Shown: positions 28,607 to 37,370, counted from the first letter of the stretch. The stretch is DNA of 64,000 nucleotides from Leucobacter sp. Ag1 (GCF_000980875.1 NZ_LAYO01000111.1:124001-188000); one strand, 5' to 3'. A program made the numbers and translations. Notes: generated by a model from the sequence alone, not told the origin.

Positions 28607-30397
28607 TCACCCCCGCTTCGTCTCTTCGAGCTTCCATCCGTACTGCCACAGGCCGCCCGCCTTGCGCGGCATGCGGACCGCGGAGAGGATGCCGTAGATG
28701 CAGCGCCCGTCGGGATCGCGGTAGAAGTGCAGCGGTTCCGGCGCCTGCGCGAGCGCGACGAGCTTCGCCACGGTCGCGTTGTCAGGCGCGCGATCGAGCA
28801 CCGCCCCCGAAGCGTCGACGGTGCGCGACAGCCACTCGCCCGCGAAGGGTGTCGGGAGCTCGCTGTCATCGGTGACGAGCGCATCGCGCTCGCGGCCCGC
28901 CTCGATCTCAATCTCGGGGCTGAACGGGAGACGTGCCACCACAGTGAACGACGGCCCGCCCGCCAGCCAGACCGCCTGCGACCCCGGAACGACTCCCACG
29001 ATGGTGACCGCGGCCGCGCCGATATCGCTGAACGCTGTCGCCCGGTACAGCACCTCGATGCTGCCTGACGGTGACTCGCGGTCGATCACGGACCCGCCAT
29101 GGCTGCCCGAAATGATGGGGAGCCAGGTCGCGCCCCCGTCGTCCGAGCGTTCGACGTCCATATGATCGGTGGCCGGCAACCCGGCGCCCGTGCCCGCCGA
29201 GACCGCGATCTCCATGCATCCGTCGTCGTCGTTCCAGACAGCCGTGAGAACGGGTAGTGCGGGCTCGACATAGTCGACGGTGAAGGCAATCTCGACCCAG
29301 GGTGACCAGACCCCGCCGGTCGCTGCGCGGACGCGGAGCGCCCACGAGGTGCCGTCGGCGAAGCGGTTCGCAAGCTGGCACACGGTCTCGCCCGTGCGGT
29401 CCCCACGGAACTCGATCGGGACGCCGGCCGCGTCGTGAAGCTCCACCGCCCATTCGTGCTGCGGGAGACCCTGCGCCTGCGTGAGGACCCATTCCACGGG
29501 CAGCGCGGGCAGCGTCCACACCGGGCCCGAGGGGGTCACGAGGTTGACGGTGGGGCGCGTGATCACGTCGAACGAGCGGATGAGTGACCACGAGGAGAAC
29601 GTCGCGTGCAGGCCTCGGGTGCGGACCCGCCACACGTAGCCACCGACCGGCAGGTCGACGTCGACGAACTCGTTCTGCCCCACCGAGACTGTGATCCACG
29701 TGGGCGAGGACGAGAGCCGGTACTGCACCTCTGCCGCGATCTGCGGTGAGGTGTCGGACGAGTTGTGCCGCCAGGAGAACCGAACCGGCGCGTCGTCGGC
29801 CACATAGCCGGTGATCGGCACCATGTCGAACGGCATGAGCGGCGGCGCGACCGCGCCAACGCCTTGCGGCCCGTAGAGCGTCTGCCCGGTGGGGTTCTTG
29901 GTCCGTAGGGACAGGCTGTGCCCCGCAGCCTGCGACGGCCCCACATAGGTGTATGGCGACGTGACAGGCACCGAAGTCGCGACGACCGTGCCGTTGTCGA
30001 GCACGTCCATGCTCACAGCCGCTGCGGGCGGGGTGAACGGGATCGAGATGTTGCCCGTCGCGGTCCACTTCGGCTCGCCGATGACGGCGGGCCCCGGCGT
30101 GGTGTACCGGGGCCCGACGATGTTCGACCAGTCCGAGGCCTGGTCATCCGGCGGCAGGAAGATGTTCACTCCGCGCACCCGATAGAAGTAGACGCTGTCC
30201 TTGACGATCGTCTGATCAGTCGCTGTCGTGATCCCTGCCTGCCGGATGGAAGCGACGAGCGTCCACGGGCCAGCGAGCGCCGGCGCGCGCTCGATCTCGA
30301 TGCGGTTGTAGTTGGCCGGTCGCGTCCAGATGAGGACCGCTCTCGTGTCCGTGTTCACCGTCACCGAGGACAGAACCGGTGCTGCCGGTTTCGCCAT
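28607..30397 (-). CDS. Minor tail protein with fibronectin III-like repeats
   Basis: 596 residues made of repeated beta-sandwich units: AKPAAPVLSSVTVNTDTRAV at the start, and again segments such as YRVRGVN, VWRVRTRGLHA and LRVRAATGG spaced about 90 residues apart, as in FN3 repeats. Such proteins decorate the tail tip or bind host surface carbohydrate. The gene follows the tape measure with a 2-nt gap, the usual position for tail-tip proteins. A receptor-binding role is possible but not shown. Confidence 0.75.
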   Translation of the reverse strand: MAKPAAPVLSSVTVNTDTRAVLIWTRPANYNRIEIERAPALAGPWTLVASIRQAGITTATDQTIVKDSVYFYRVRGVNIFLPPDDQASDWSNIVGPRYTTPGPAVIGEPKWTATGNISIPFTPPAAAVSMDVLDNGTVVATSVPVTSPYTYVGPSQAAGHSLSLRTKNPTGQTLYGPQGVGAVAPPLMPFDMVPITGYVADDAPVRFSWRHNSSDTSPQIAAEVQYRLSSSPTWITVSVGQNEFVDVDLPVGGYVWRVRTRGLHATFSSWSLIRSFDVITRPTVNLVTPSGPVWTLPALPVEWVLTQAQGLPQHEWAVELHDAAGVPIEFRGDRTGETVCQLANRFADGTSWALRVRAATGGVWSPWVEIAFTVDYVEPALPVLTAVWNDDDGCMEIAVSAGTGAGLPATDHMDVERSDDGGATWLPIISGSHGGSVIDRESPSGSIEVLYRATAFSDIGAAAVTIVGVVPGSQAVWLAGGPSFTVVARLPFSPEIEIEAGRERDALVTDDSELPTPFAGEWLSRTVDASGAVLDRAPDNATVAKLVALAQAPEPLHFYRDPDGRCIYGILSAVRMPRKAGGLWQYGWKLEETKRG

Positions 30398-30399
30398 GA

Positions 30400-33300
30400 T
30401 TACACTCCCATTCGAGCTGTCAGTCGGCTACCCGAGGCAGCCCCGATTGAGTTGTTCACGGTGTCGGCCGCAACGACCTTGAGACGCGCGATGATCGAAC
30501 CATCGGCGTCGACGAGCGCGATCCTCTCCCCGAGGCCAGACGACGACGGCGCCTGCACGGACGCCTGCAGCGTGTCCCACTGCGCGGCAGTGAACACGGG
30601 CTCCGGCTTCCCCGTCTTGTTGCCGACGATGCTCAACCCAGGCGGGAGGAAGCCGCCGTTGTCGTAGAGCATCGGGCGGCCGCCGGTCGAACCAGTGTCC
30701 GAGCCGAACATCGACGTGAACACCGAGGTGAGCCCCTTCATCGCCTGCTTCGCCATGCCGCCAGCGAGGTCGACGAAGATGCCGCCCCCAGGGAATGCCT
30801 TCTTGATCTGCCCGACGGCGCCGTCGATGAGCCCGTCGAACAGGCCCGCGCCGACGCCGAGATCCTTCCCCTGCACGCCGAGATAGGCGGCAGGGTTGGT
30901 GTTCGGGTAGTACGAGTTCGGGCCGAGACCAGGGTTGTGAACCATGTAGTGCAGGTGCGGGCCGGTCGACATGCCGGTCGAGCCGACGTAGCCGATCACC
31001 TGCCCCTGGCGCACGCGCTGCCCTGCCCTCGCGGCGAAGCGACTCAGGTGCGAGTAACGGGTGCCGATCCCGTTGACACCTTGGAGGTAAATCTCGTTGC
31101 CGCCCATCGGGACGGCTCCGGCGAGCTGCACGATGCCGCTGGACGCCGCGAACACCTTCGTGCCAGACGGCGCCGCCATATCGAGACCGTTGTGCGACGG
31201 CCCCCACGGCTGCGACTGATTCCATGAGCCCTTCGGCAGCGGATCGACCAGGCCGCCGCGAGCGAGCCCACTGCCGAGCGCGGCGATCTGCGCGCGCACG
31301 GCACTCGGCCCGCCGGTGTTCCCGGCCGCGTTCATCGCGTGGATGAAGTCGGCGCCGAGCCCGCGCACGGCCTCCGGCACGAGCACACCCTCGCCCTTGC
31401 GCAGCGGCATCATGACGGTGTCGCGCTTCACGGCGTCGTAGCCCTGCAGGATGCCGCCGTGCGCGAAGCCCTTCGGAAGCTTCACCTTGGGGATATTCAA
31501 ACCGAAGCCATTAACCGCGCTGATCAGGCCATTTATGACGGTTTCGACCACAAATTTTACGGGTGCCTTGGCCAAATCCTGGATGCCCGCCCACGCCTTC
31601 CCGATGGCATCGCGGGCGGCCTCGAACGCGGCCTTCGGCTGCTTCGTGACGAAGCCGATCATGACGTCGAGGGTGCCCTTGATCTTCGTCCAGATGCCGC
31701 CGAAGAACGACGAGATCGACCCCCACACCGACTCCCACGAGGACTTCACGATCTGGATTCCGCCGGCGATCACGGACTGCACCCACCCGATCGCGCCGCG
31801 CACGGTCGAAACGATGCCGTTCCACAGGTTCACGAAGAACTGCTGGATCGCGGTCCAGTTCTTGATGATGAAGCCGAACACGGTCCAGTTCAGGAAGAGG
31901 TTCACGATCCAGTCGAGGGCGCCCTTGAAGAACCCCACGATGTTGTTCCACAGGTCGACGAAGAACTGCGAGATCGCGTCCCAGTTCTGAATGATGAGCC
32001 CGTAGACGGTCCAGTTCATGAACAGGTCGACGACCCAGTCGATCGCGGCCTGGAAGAAGCCGGTGATGTTCGCCCAGAGATCGGAGAAGAACTGCTGGAT
32101 AGCGCCCCAGTTCTGGATGATCAGGCCGTAGATCGTCCAGTTCATGAAGAGGTCGACGACCCAATCGACGACGCCCTGGAAGATGCCCTGAATGTTGGCC
32201 CAGAGGTCGGAGAAGAAGTTGCCGAGGTTCGTCCAGGTGTCCTGAGCGAACGAGACGATGTTCGTCCACGCCTCGCCGAGGAACCGGGTGAAGTCCTCCC
32301 ACATCTTCTTGCCGGTCTCGGTCTGCGTGAAGAAGTAGATGAGGCCCGACACGAGCGTGCCGACCGCGGTCACCACGAGCATGATCGGGTTCGCGTTCAT
32401 CACGAGGTTGAAGAGGCGCTGCGCGCCGGCGGCGGCCTTCGTCGCGACGGTCGACGCGATGAGGGCGGCCTTCTGGCCGACCATCGCCGCGGTGCCCGCG
32501 ACCCACGTCGCCGCGGACTTGACGCCCGTCGCGATCTGGGTTCCCGCGATGCTCACCCACTGGCGCAGGCCCGCCGCGTTCGCGAGCGCGGCGGCCTTCT
32601 GGCCGACCATCTTCGCGGTGTTCGCGACGAGCGCGCCGGTCGACGCCCAGATGGACGCCGTCCAGGTCGCGAACGCGGCCACGAGGGTCACGCCGATGAC
32701 GCCGGCGAGGATCCCGATCGCGGACGGGTTCTCCTTCACCCACGCGCCCATGTCCTTGAGGAACGGCATGACGGCCTTCATGCCGTCGCCGACCGCCGCG
32801 AACACTGCGGACGCGAGCGGCTCGATCGCGACCATCGCCTGATTCATGGTGACCTGCCAACGCTCGGCGAAGTCCATCGTTTCTTCGCCGACGCCGAGGA
32901 TCGTGTCGCCGGTCGCGCCGGTGGCCGCCATGAGGTCGGTCATGTTCAGCGCGCCCGACTGCAGGGCGCCGACGAACTGGCTCGCGCCCTTCGTGCCGAA
33001 CACCTTCCCGGCGAGGTTCAGGGCGCCGGCGGTGTCGCCGGTCTTCACGAAGTTCTGCAGCTCGCCGACGACGCGCTTGAACGCGGCCTCCGGCTGCTCG
33101 CCGTTCTTCGCGAGCGCGACGAGGCCCTTCGACATGGAGCCGAGCACCTGCGTGGAGTTGAGGCCGGCCTTGTCGAGCGAGCCCATCAGAGCGATGGAGT
33201 CCTCGAAGCCGAAGCCGAGGTTCTGCAGCGCGGGCGCCGCGGTCTGCACGCCTGACGCGAGATCGTTCATGCCGACGCCGGTCGCCTGCGACACCTGGAA

Positions 33301-33843
33301 CAGGGTGTCCATCGCGCCGGAGACGTCGTCGCCCTTGATCTTGAACGCCGAGAACGCGGCCGACGTCTTGTTGATGTCGACGTCCTCGCCGAGGATGCGC
33401 CCGGCCTCGAGGTACTGCGACGCGACGGTCTCGAGCGTCTTCCCGGACAGGCCGAGTCGGGTGTTGAGGTCGGCGACGGTGGGGCCGATCTTCTCGAACT
33501 CGGCGGGCACGCGGGTGCCGACGTTCTTCGCGACGTCCACGAGGCCGTCCAGTGCGGCACCCTGCGCGCCGGTGCCGGTGCGGATGGTGTCGGTGACGTC
33601 GTCGAAGATCGCGCCGACGTCGTACAGGCCCTTGAACGCGGCGACAGCGCCGGCGGCGACGGCACCTCCGGCCATCGCCGCCTTCGCCTTGTTGCTCCAC
33701 CCCTTGCCGGCCTTGTCGCCCGACTTCTCGGCTTCCTTCGCGGCGGGCGCGAACGCGGTCACGACGTTCTGCGTCACGTTCTCGAAGGTGGGCACGAGGC
33801 GCACCCACGCGGTCAGGAGCTCCACTCCGGTGGTCGAAGACAT
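30400..33843 (-). CDS. Tape measure protein with embedded M23 peptidase domain
   Basis: 1147 residues. The N-terminal TP901-type tape measure region (about 20-350) is Ala/Gly-rich (FSAFKIKGDDVSGAM). Hydrophobic helices near 380-500 and a block of 42-residue repeats (about 540-690) follow. A LytM/M23 domain with HNGLDMA and GPHLHYM zinc ligands lies at about 885-1010. The protein sets tail length and is ejected on infection; the peptidase would open peptidoglycan for DNA entry. Start ATG 33841-33843. Gene order after the tail chaperones is canonical. Confidence 0.92.
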   Translation of the reverse strand: MSSTTGVELLTAWVRLVPTFENVTQNVVTAFAPAAKEAEKSGDKAGKGWSNKAKAAMAGGAVAAGAVAAFKGLYDVGAIFDDVTDTIRTGTGAQGAALDGLVDVAKNVGTRVPAEFEKIGPTVADLNTRLGLSGKTLETVASQYLEAGRILGEDVDINKTSAAFSAFKIKGDDVSGAMDTLFQVSQATGVGMNDLASGVQTAAPALQNLGFGFEDSIALMGSLDKAGLNSTQVLGSMSKGLVALAKNGEQPEAAFKRVVGELQNFVKTGDTAGALNLAGKVFGTKGASQFVGALQSGALNMTDLMAATGATGDTILGVGEETMDFAERWQVTMNQAMVAIEPLASAVFAAVGDGMKAVMPFLKDMGAWVKENPSAIGILAGVIGVTLVAAFATWTASIWASTGALVANTAKMVGQKAAALANAAGLRQWVSIAGTQIATGVKSAATWVAGTAAMVGQKAALIASTVATKAAAGAQRLFNLVMNANPIMLVVTAVGTLVSGLIYFFTQTETGKKMWEDFTRFLGEAWTNIVSFAQDTWTNLGNFFSDLWANIQGIFQGVVDWVVDLFMNWTIYGLIIQNWGAIQQFFSDLWANITGFFQAAIDWVVDLFMNWTVYGLIIQNWDAISQFFVDLWNNIVGFFKGALDWIVNLFLNWTVFGFIIKNWTAIQQFFVNLWNGIVSTVRGAIGWVQSVIAGGIQIVKSSWESVWGSISSFFGGIWTKIKGTLDVMIGFVTKQPKAAFEAARDAIGKAWAGIQDLAKAPVKFVVETVINGLISAVNGFGLNIPKVKLPKGFAHGGILQGYDAVKRDTVMMPLRKGEGVLVPEAVRGLGADFIHAMNAAGNTGGPSAVRAQIAALGSGLARGGLVDPLPKGSWNQSQPWGPSHNGLDMAAPSGTKVFAASSGIVQLAGAVPMGGNEIYLQGVNGIGTRYSHLSRFAARAGQRVRQGQVIGYVGSTGMSTGPHLHYMVHNPGLGPNSYYPNTNPAAYLGVQGKDLGVGAGLFDGLIDGAVGQIKKAFPGGGIFVDLAGGMAKQAMKGLTSVFTSMFGSDTGSTGGRPMLYDNGGFLPPGLSIVGNKTGKPEPVFTAAQWDTLQASVQAPSSSGLGERIALVDADGSIIARLKVVAADTVNNSIGAASGSRLTARMGV
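31785..32220 (-). repeat. In-gene 126-bp (42-residue) tandem repeats in tape measure
   Basis: Three full units and one partial, each starting FFxxLWxNI and carrying NWTxxGxIIxNW, with substitutions between units. They probably arose by duplication and may tune tail length. Confidence 0.8.
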
Positions 33844-33864
33844 GGCGGGACGCCCCTTCCTGCT

Positions 33865-34296
33865 CTACCGGCCGGGCCGGGGCTTCGCGTTCTTGTCCCA
33901 CCAGTCGTTGAACTGGTGGAGTGGGATCGGGTCCGAGCCGAGGCGCTGGTTCTGCGACTGCTCCCACGGGCGCGGGATCCGCTTCGGCTTCGGGCTGTTC
34001 CTGTTCTGGCCCCGCTGCCAGTTGCCGGTGTTCAGGGCGTCGATGGCGGTCGCGAGCAGCTGCTCGGTGACCGTCCAGTGTTCGACGCCCTGAACCGACT
34101 CGCACGTCGCTGTGCCCGGCGTGCGCTGCCATCGCTTGACGAGCACCTGCAGGTCGCGCCACGACAGCGAGTAGCCGAGATCGTCGAGCGATCGACCCGC
34201 CATGAGCAGGTCGTACTCGATCGCGTTGCCGTGCCGGTCGATCAGTCGGCAGAGGGCGAGGATTCCCCCAGCTCGATGGAGGACGCCTCCTGCCAC
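33865..34296 (-). CDS. Tail assembly chaperone T part, made by -1 frameshift
   Basis: A reading frame offset by -1 from the preceding chaperone and overlapping it by 55 bp. It continues ILALCRLIDRHGNAIEYDLL and LSWRDLQVLVKRW, features I associate with the DUF5361-type T extension. It has no credible start or ribosome site (only a GTG within the overlap), so it is most likely expressed as a G-T fusion of about 240 residues. The pair helps load tail subunits onto the tape measure. The Asn/Lys/Pro-rich C-terminus is unstructured. Confidence 0.75.
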   Translation of the reverse strand: MAGGVLHRAGGILALCRLIDRHGNAIEYDLLMAGRSLDDLGYSLSWRDLQVLVKRWQRTPGTATCESVQGVEHWTVTEQLLATAIDALNTGNWQRGQNRNSPKPKRIPRPWEQSQNQRLGSDPIPLHQFNDWWDKNAKPRPGR

Positions 34297-34592
34297 GCCT
34301 CCTGGATCGCACGGATCTGGTCGTCGGTCACGAGCTCATACAGGCCGGGCGCGTACCGCTCGAACAGCTCGCGCTGGATCTTGGACGCTTCGAGCGCGTC
34401 GGCTGGGTCCGGCTCGACGCCCGCGTCGATCGCTGCCTTGAGCGTGACCGAGGTGCGCTGCATCCGCTCGCGAATGTCGGAGCTGATGTACTGCATCTTC
34501 GGCAGGGTGTAGGTCTTCTTGCTGTCGGGCAGCTTGAACTGGAACTGGTTCTGCTTGATCGACGCCTTGGACGCCGGGACTTCGAATACCAC
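34242..34592 (-). CDS. Tail assembly chaperone G protein
   Basis: 116 residues starting VFEVPASKASIKQNQFQF, mainly helical, located between the major tail protein and tape measure. GTG 34592 has AGGAGG 8 nt upstream. Its 3' end contains the G-rich slippery site. Translation is expected to yield mostly this short form and a minor longer G-T fusion, as in lambda. Confidence 0.8.
   Translation of the reverse strand: MVFEVPASKASIKQNQFQFKLPDSKKTYTLPKMQYISSDIRERMQRTSVTLKAAIDAGVEPDPADALEASKIQRELFERYAPGLYELVTDDQIRAIQEAWQEASSIELGESSPSAD
34263..34269 (-). other. Candidate -1 ribosomal frameshift site
   Basis: Minus-strand heptamer G GGG GAA in the zero frame, inside the 55-bp overlap of the two chaperone frames. 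Slipping back one base continues ATC CTC GCC, the T frame. It is not the textbook XXXYYYZ heptamer, but the G-run allows re-pairing at least in the P site. Confidence 0.6.
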
Positions 34593-34635
34593 GGGGGAAC
34601 CTCCTGGTCTGGGGTCGGGGAACCGATGGGGATAG

Positions 34636-34676
34636 CAGAGCGCCCGGACGGGTTCCCCAGTCGTCCGGGCGCTCTG
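34636..34676 (-). terminator. Hairpin after the major tail protein gene
   Basis: A 14-bp perfect stem (34636-34649 with 34663-34676) between the major tail gene and the chaperones. It probably limits transcription downstream of the high-copy tail subunit. Confidence 0.6.
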
Positions 34677-34683
34677 GTCTGCG

Positions 34684-35265
34684 CTACGCCGAGACGACGC
34701 CGTCGTCCGTGTAGATGTAGATGTTCTTGCCGGCCGCGTCGGGGTAGGTCGACAGCGTGACCGGCAGAGTGACGGCGCCGGATGCGGTGAGCGGGATCTC
34801 GCCGCGCTCGGTCACCTGGCCGTGCGGGACGAAGACCAGGGCGCGGCGGGCGCCGTCCTTGATCTTGAAGTACCACGCCTTCGTCGGGCGCTCTTCGCCC
34901 GCGATCGCGGCGCGCGTGAGCGTGCCCTTGGCCGCGGTCGCCGGGGTCACCTCGACGTTGTCCTCGCCCATGTAGGTTTCGAGGGAGCCACGCGACAGCT
35001 CGAGGTGCGTCCACGCGAGGGTGCTCTCGAACTCGGTCAGCACCTTGCGGATGGTCTTGAGGGACCAGTCCTTGATCGACTCGGTCGACTCCGACGGCGT
35101 GATGACGACGCCGTCCTCGTTGACGTAGCCCGAGTCCTTGAGGGCGGTGAAGATGAAGTCGTCGATCGTCTCCGGGATGATGTCGGTCTCGGGTCCGCTC
35201 AGGATCGCGCCGGTGACCTTCTGATCAGGCGCGCCGACGAACACGTTCTTGGATTCCACGCTCAT
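34684..35265 (-). CDS. Major tail tube protein
   Basis: 193 residues starting SVESKNVFVGAPDQKVTGAI. The segment TALKDSGYVNEDGVVITPS and the C-terminal beta-rich part match actinophage major tail proteins. The gene sits between the tail terminator and the chaperones. ATG 35265 follows AAGGGG. Hairpins on both sides of the gene suggest separate control of its mRNA, consistent with the high copy number needed. Confidence 0.82.
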   Translation of the reverse strand: MSVESKNVFVGAPDQKVTGAILSGPETDIIPETIDDFIFTALKDSGYVNEDGVVITPSESTESIKDWSLKTIRKVLTEFESTLAWTHLELSRGSLETYMGEDNVEVTPATAAKGTLTRAAIAGEERPTKAWYFKIKDGARRALVFVPHGQVTERGEIPLTASGAVTLPVTLSTYPDAAGKNIYIYTDDGVVSA

Positions 35266-35297
35266 AGCGGGGTGCCCCTTTCAGGCAGGAATGGAAA

Positions 35298-35319
35298 ACG
35301 CCCGGCGGTTGCCGGGCGT
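35298..35319 (-). terminator. Terminator-like hairpin before the major tail protein gene
   Basis: 9-bp stem (35298-35306 with 35311-35319), loop AACC, followed in the direction of transcription by TTTTCC. Confidence 0.6.
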
Positions 35320-35337
35320 CATGGGTGGGTGGGGAAC

Positions 35338-35757
35338 CTAGACCGTCGTTCTGCGGAGATCGGCGGAGGCTGTCGCGGTGAACCGGAAGTGGGTCGGCAC
35401 CGCGGAGTGCGGGAGGTTCGCGGGGAGCCCGCCGACGGCGACCCCATAGCAGGGGACGCCGCCGAGCTCGCCCGCGCGGCCGGCGCGCTGCAGGATGCCG
35501 AGCGCCAACGCGGTGAGGTCGCGGGCATCCTGCTCCCGCACAGCGAAGCCGTCGAGCACGAGCATCGGCCGGTCGGTGACGAGGTCGCGCTCGCCGCCGC
35601 CCGCCGTCGTCACGCGGACGAACTGCGGCGGCTTCGGGTCGGCGGTGGGCAGCTTCGTGCCGACCGCGACGCCTGCGAACCGCGTCTCGGGGAACGCCGC
35701 GTTGAGTTCGACGATCGCCGCGACCTCGGGGTCGGCGGGGATGAGCAGCTCGGGCAT
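35338..35757 (-). CDS. Tail terminator-like protein
   Basis: 139 residues starting PELLIPADPEVAAIVELNAA. The segment LVLDGFAVREQDARDLTALALGIL resembles tail-terminator or minor capsid proteins of siphoviruses, which assemble as a ring on top of the tail tube. It lies directly before the major tail gene and 2 nt after the gp10-like gene. Assignment rests on gene order as much as on sequence. Confidence 0.65.
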   Translation of the reverse strand: MPELLIPADPEVAAIVELNAAFPETRFAGVAVGTKLPTADPKPPQFVRVTTAGGGERDLVTDRPMLVLDGFAVREQDARDLTALALGILQRAGRAGELGGVPCYGVAVGGLPANLPHSAVPTHFRFTATASADLRRTTV

Positions 35758-35759
35758 GG

Positions 35760-36023
35760 TCACCGCCCAGCGTTCACTGCGCGCTGCAGCACGGCGTCCT
35801 CGGCCTGCCGCTTCCGCGCCTGCGGGGTCGCCGTCGTGACGTACCCCATCGCGCGGCCGAGCTTCGACGAGCCCTCGGCGACCTGCACGCGCGCCTCGAA
35901 GCCGTCGCCGGCCTCTTCCGCGATCGCCTCGGCATGCTCCTTGAGGAGTGCCTGCGCCTCGGGCGACTGCAGCACGGCGCGGAGGCCGGCCGGGTTGATC
36001 TTGATGCGAATGCCAGTAGCCAT
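35760..36023 (-). CDS. HK97 gp10-like neck protein
   Basis: 87 residues starting ATGIRIKINPAGLRAVLQSPEAQALL and containing GYVTTATPQARKRQAED. Small helical-beta proteins of this size and position attach the tail to the head connector. ATG 36023 overlaps the previous stop (TGATG). The assignment is based on size, position and gp10-like features. Confidence 0.65.
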   Translation of the reverse strand: MATGIRIKINPAGLRAVLQSPEAQALLKEHAEAIAEEAGDGFEARVQVAEGSSKLGRAMGYVTTATPQARKRQAEDAVLQRAVNAGR

Positions 36024-36364
36024 CAGCCCACCCATTTCTTGAGGAGGAGGATCGTGTGCGACGTGAGGGCGCTCGGGCCCGGCTGCCGCACGACGTCCCC
36101 GTCGATCTGAAACTGCTCGCCGAACACGACGATGCGGTCGTGCCGCTCGACGTCGGCGGAGAACGGGCCGCGCGCGGTCCACACGATCGACGCCGCATCG
36201 CGGTTCTGCGCGTCGCGCGTCGTCGCTCCGGCGTCGAGCGCCCAGCCCTTGAGCTCGACGCCGACAGCGGCCGAGAAGTCGGCCTCCTGGCCGCCTCGGC
36301 CGTCGTCGACCATCGCGGGGCGCTCGCGCACGAGCGTGTGCCGCGAGGTGAGCCCGGCGATCAC
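36023..36364 (-). CDS. Head-tail stopper/closure protein
   Basis: 113 residues starting at GTG 36364 (IAGLTSRHTLVRERPAMVDD), which overlaps the previous TGA. A beta-rich protein with ERHDRIVVFGEQFQIDGDV, like SPP1 gp16 or lambda FII-type stoppers. It would close the portal channel after packaging. The assignment is supported by order: connector, stopper, gp10-like, tail terminator. Confidence 0.6.
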   Translation of the reverse strand: MIAGLTSRHTLVRERPAMVDDGRGGQEADFSAAVGVELKGWALDAGATTRDAQNRDAASIVWTARGPFSADVERHDRIVVFGEQFQIDGDVVRQPGPSALTSHTILLLKKWVG

Positions 36365-36903
36365 GGGAGCACCCCGAGCCGGTAGGGCGCGAGGCGCGCT
36401 TCGTCCGGCCCGCCGGGGCCGATGAGCAGCGCGCCCGAGGTGCGAGTGAACGTCACCGAGACGCCGCCGGCCTGCTCGCGGCTGATGCCGAGCGGGGATC
36501 CGAGGGCGCCCGCGGCGAGCTCGAGCGTGAGCGTCACGAGATCCTCGGGGATCGGGTCGAAGCCTGCGACGAACGTCACGTCGACCGCGCGGCCGACGAG
36601 CGGCGTCCACCCGGTGTCCTCGTCGAAGTCGACGAGCGCCGGGTTGATCGCCGCGCCGTCGATGGTGCCGCTCTCGATCGACTCGATGCGCATCGCGGGC
36701 AGCCACACCTCGGCCGAGAAGCGGCCGCGCCGCCGGTGCTTGATGATGTGCTTCCCCGCGATGTGCCATCCGCAGTGGTTGCGGATCGAGCGCGTCGCGG
36801 CACGGAGTTCGCGTTCGAGGAAGGGGTGCTCGGCGGCGATGGTGCCGCCCGACCGGTCGGCCATGTCGGCCGGGGTCGCGAACATGTCGGTGGTGTCAGC
36901 CAT
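36361..36903 (-). CDS. Head-tail connector (gp6-like adaptor)
   Basis: 180 residues. The helical N-terminus FATPADMADRSGGTIAAEHPFLERELRAAT followed by TRSIRNHCGWHIAG is typical of adaptors that sit under the portal. ATG 36903 follows GGAGGCGGCG. It overlaps the stopper gene by GTGA. Confidence 0.7.
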   Translation of the reverse strand: MADTTDMFATPADMADRSGGTIAAEHPFLERELRAATRSIRNHCGWHIAGKHIIKHRRRGRFSAEVWLPAMRIESIESGTIDGAAINPALVDFDEDTGWTPLVGRAVDVTFVAGFDPIPEDLVTLTLELAAGALGSPLGISREQAGGVSVTFTRTSGALLIGPGGPDEARLAPYRLGVLP

Positions 36904-36917
36904 CGCCGCCGCCTCCC

Positions 36918-37370
36918 TTACTCGCTCGCGTCGGGGTCGGAAGCGTCTTCGACGCCGCCGGCCGGCTTCTGGGTTTCCGTCGCCGGGGGCGCCGGATCGG
37001 CGGGCTTGTCGCCCGCGGGAGCGGCCTTGTTGGCTGCGGGCTTGCGCGCCTTGTTGGCTGCGGGCTTGCGCGCCTTGTTGGCTGCCGGCTTCGCGCCCTT
37101 CGCGCCCGACGGCTTCGCGCCAGAGCGTGCGGTCGTGCGCCGCTTCGGAGCGTCCTTGACGTACTCCTCGACGCCGAGGCGCGCGGCCTCCTCCTCGGTG
37201 AGCTTCATGATCGTTTCGACGTCGCTGCGTCCGACGCGCTCCGTCACCTTGTATCGCTTGAGCGGCATGGTGCGCCCTTTCTCTGTCGTGACTCGGTGGT
37301 CGACGGGGACCACCGTGGTTCGCGGCCCGCATGCTGCGTGCCCGGCACCGCATACTCGGCAGCTCGCCAC
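36918..37370 (-). CDS. Zinc-ribbon-like phage protein downstream of capsid
   Basis: 150 residues from GTG 37370, with AGAGGGG 7 nt upstream. The N-terminus ASCRVCGAGHAACGP has three cysteines plus a histidine, a probable zinc knuckle. A central part (LKRYKVTERVGRSDVETIMKL) follows, then a Lys/Ala/Pro-rich tail with RKPAANKA repeats and an acidic end. I recall a similar CxxC-x-x-HAACG tiny protein after the capsid in other actinophages. An internal start at 37268 (AAAGGG upstream) would remove the zinc part. Possible roles are head decoration or DNA binding; unknown. Confidence 0.6.
   Translation of the reverse strand: MASCRVCGAGHAACGPRTTVVPVDHRVTTEKGRTMPLKRYKVTERVGRSDVETIMKLTEEEAARLGVEEYVKDAPKRRTTARSGAKPSGAKGAKPAANKARKPAANKARKPAANKAAPAGDKPADPAPPATETQKPAGGVEDASDPDASE
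37024..37090 (-). repeat. 24-bp tandem repeat encoding RKPAANKA
   Basis: Two exact 24-bp copies (37024-37047, 37048-37071) and a partial third, in the basic tail of the zinc-ribbon-like protein. Confidence 0.8.

Noticed and set aside
30937-33255. Plus-strand open frames opposite the tape measure gene
   Set aside because: Shadows of the tape measure codons; no start signals.
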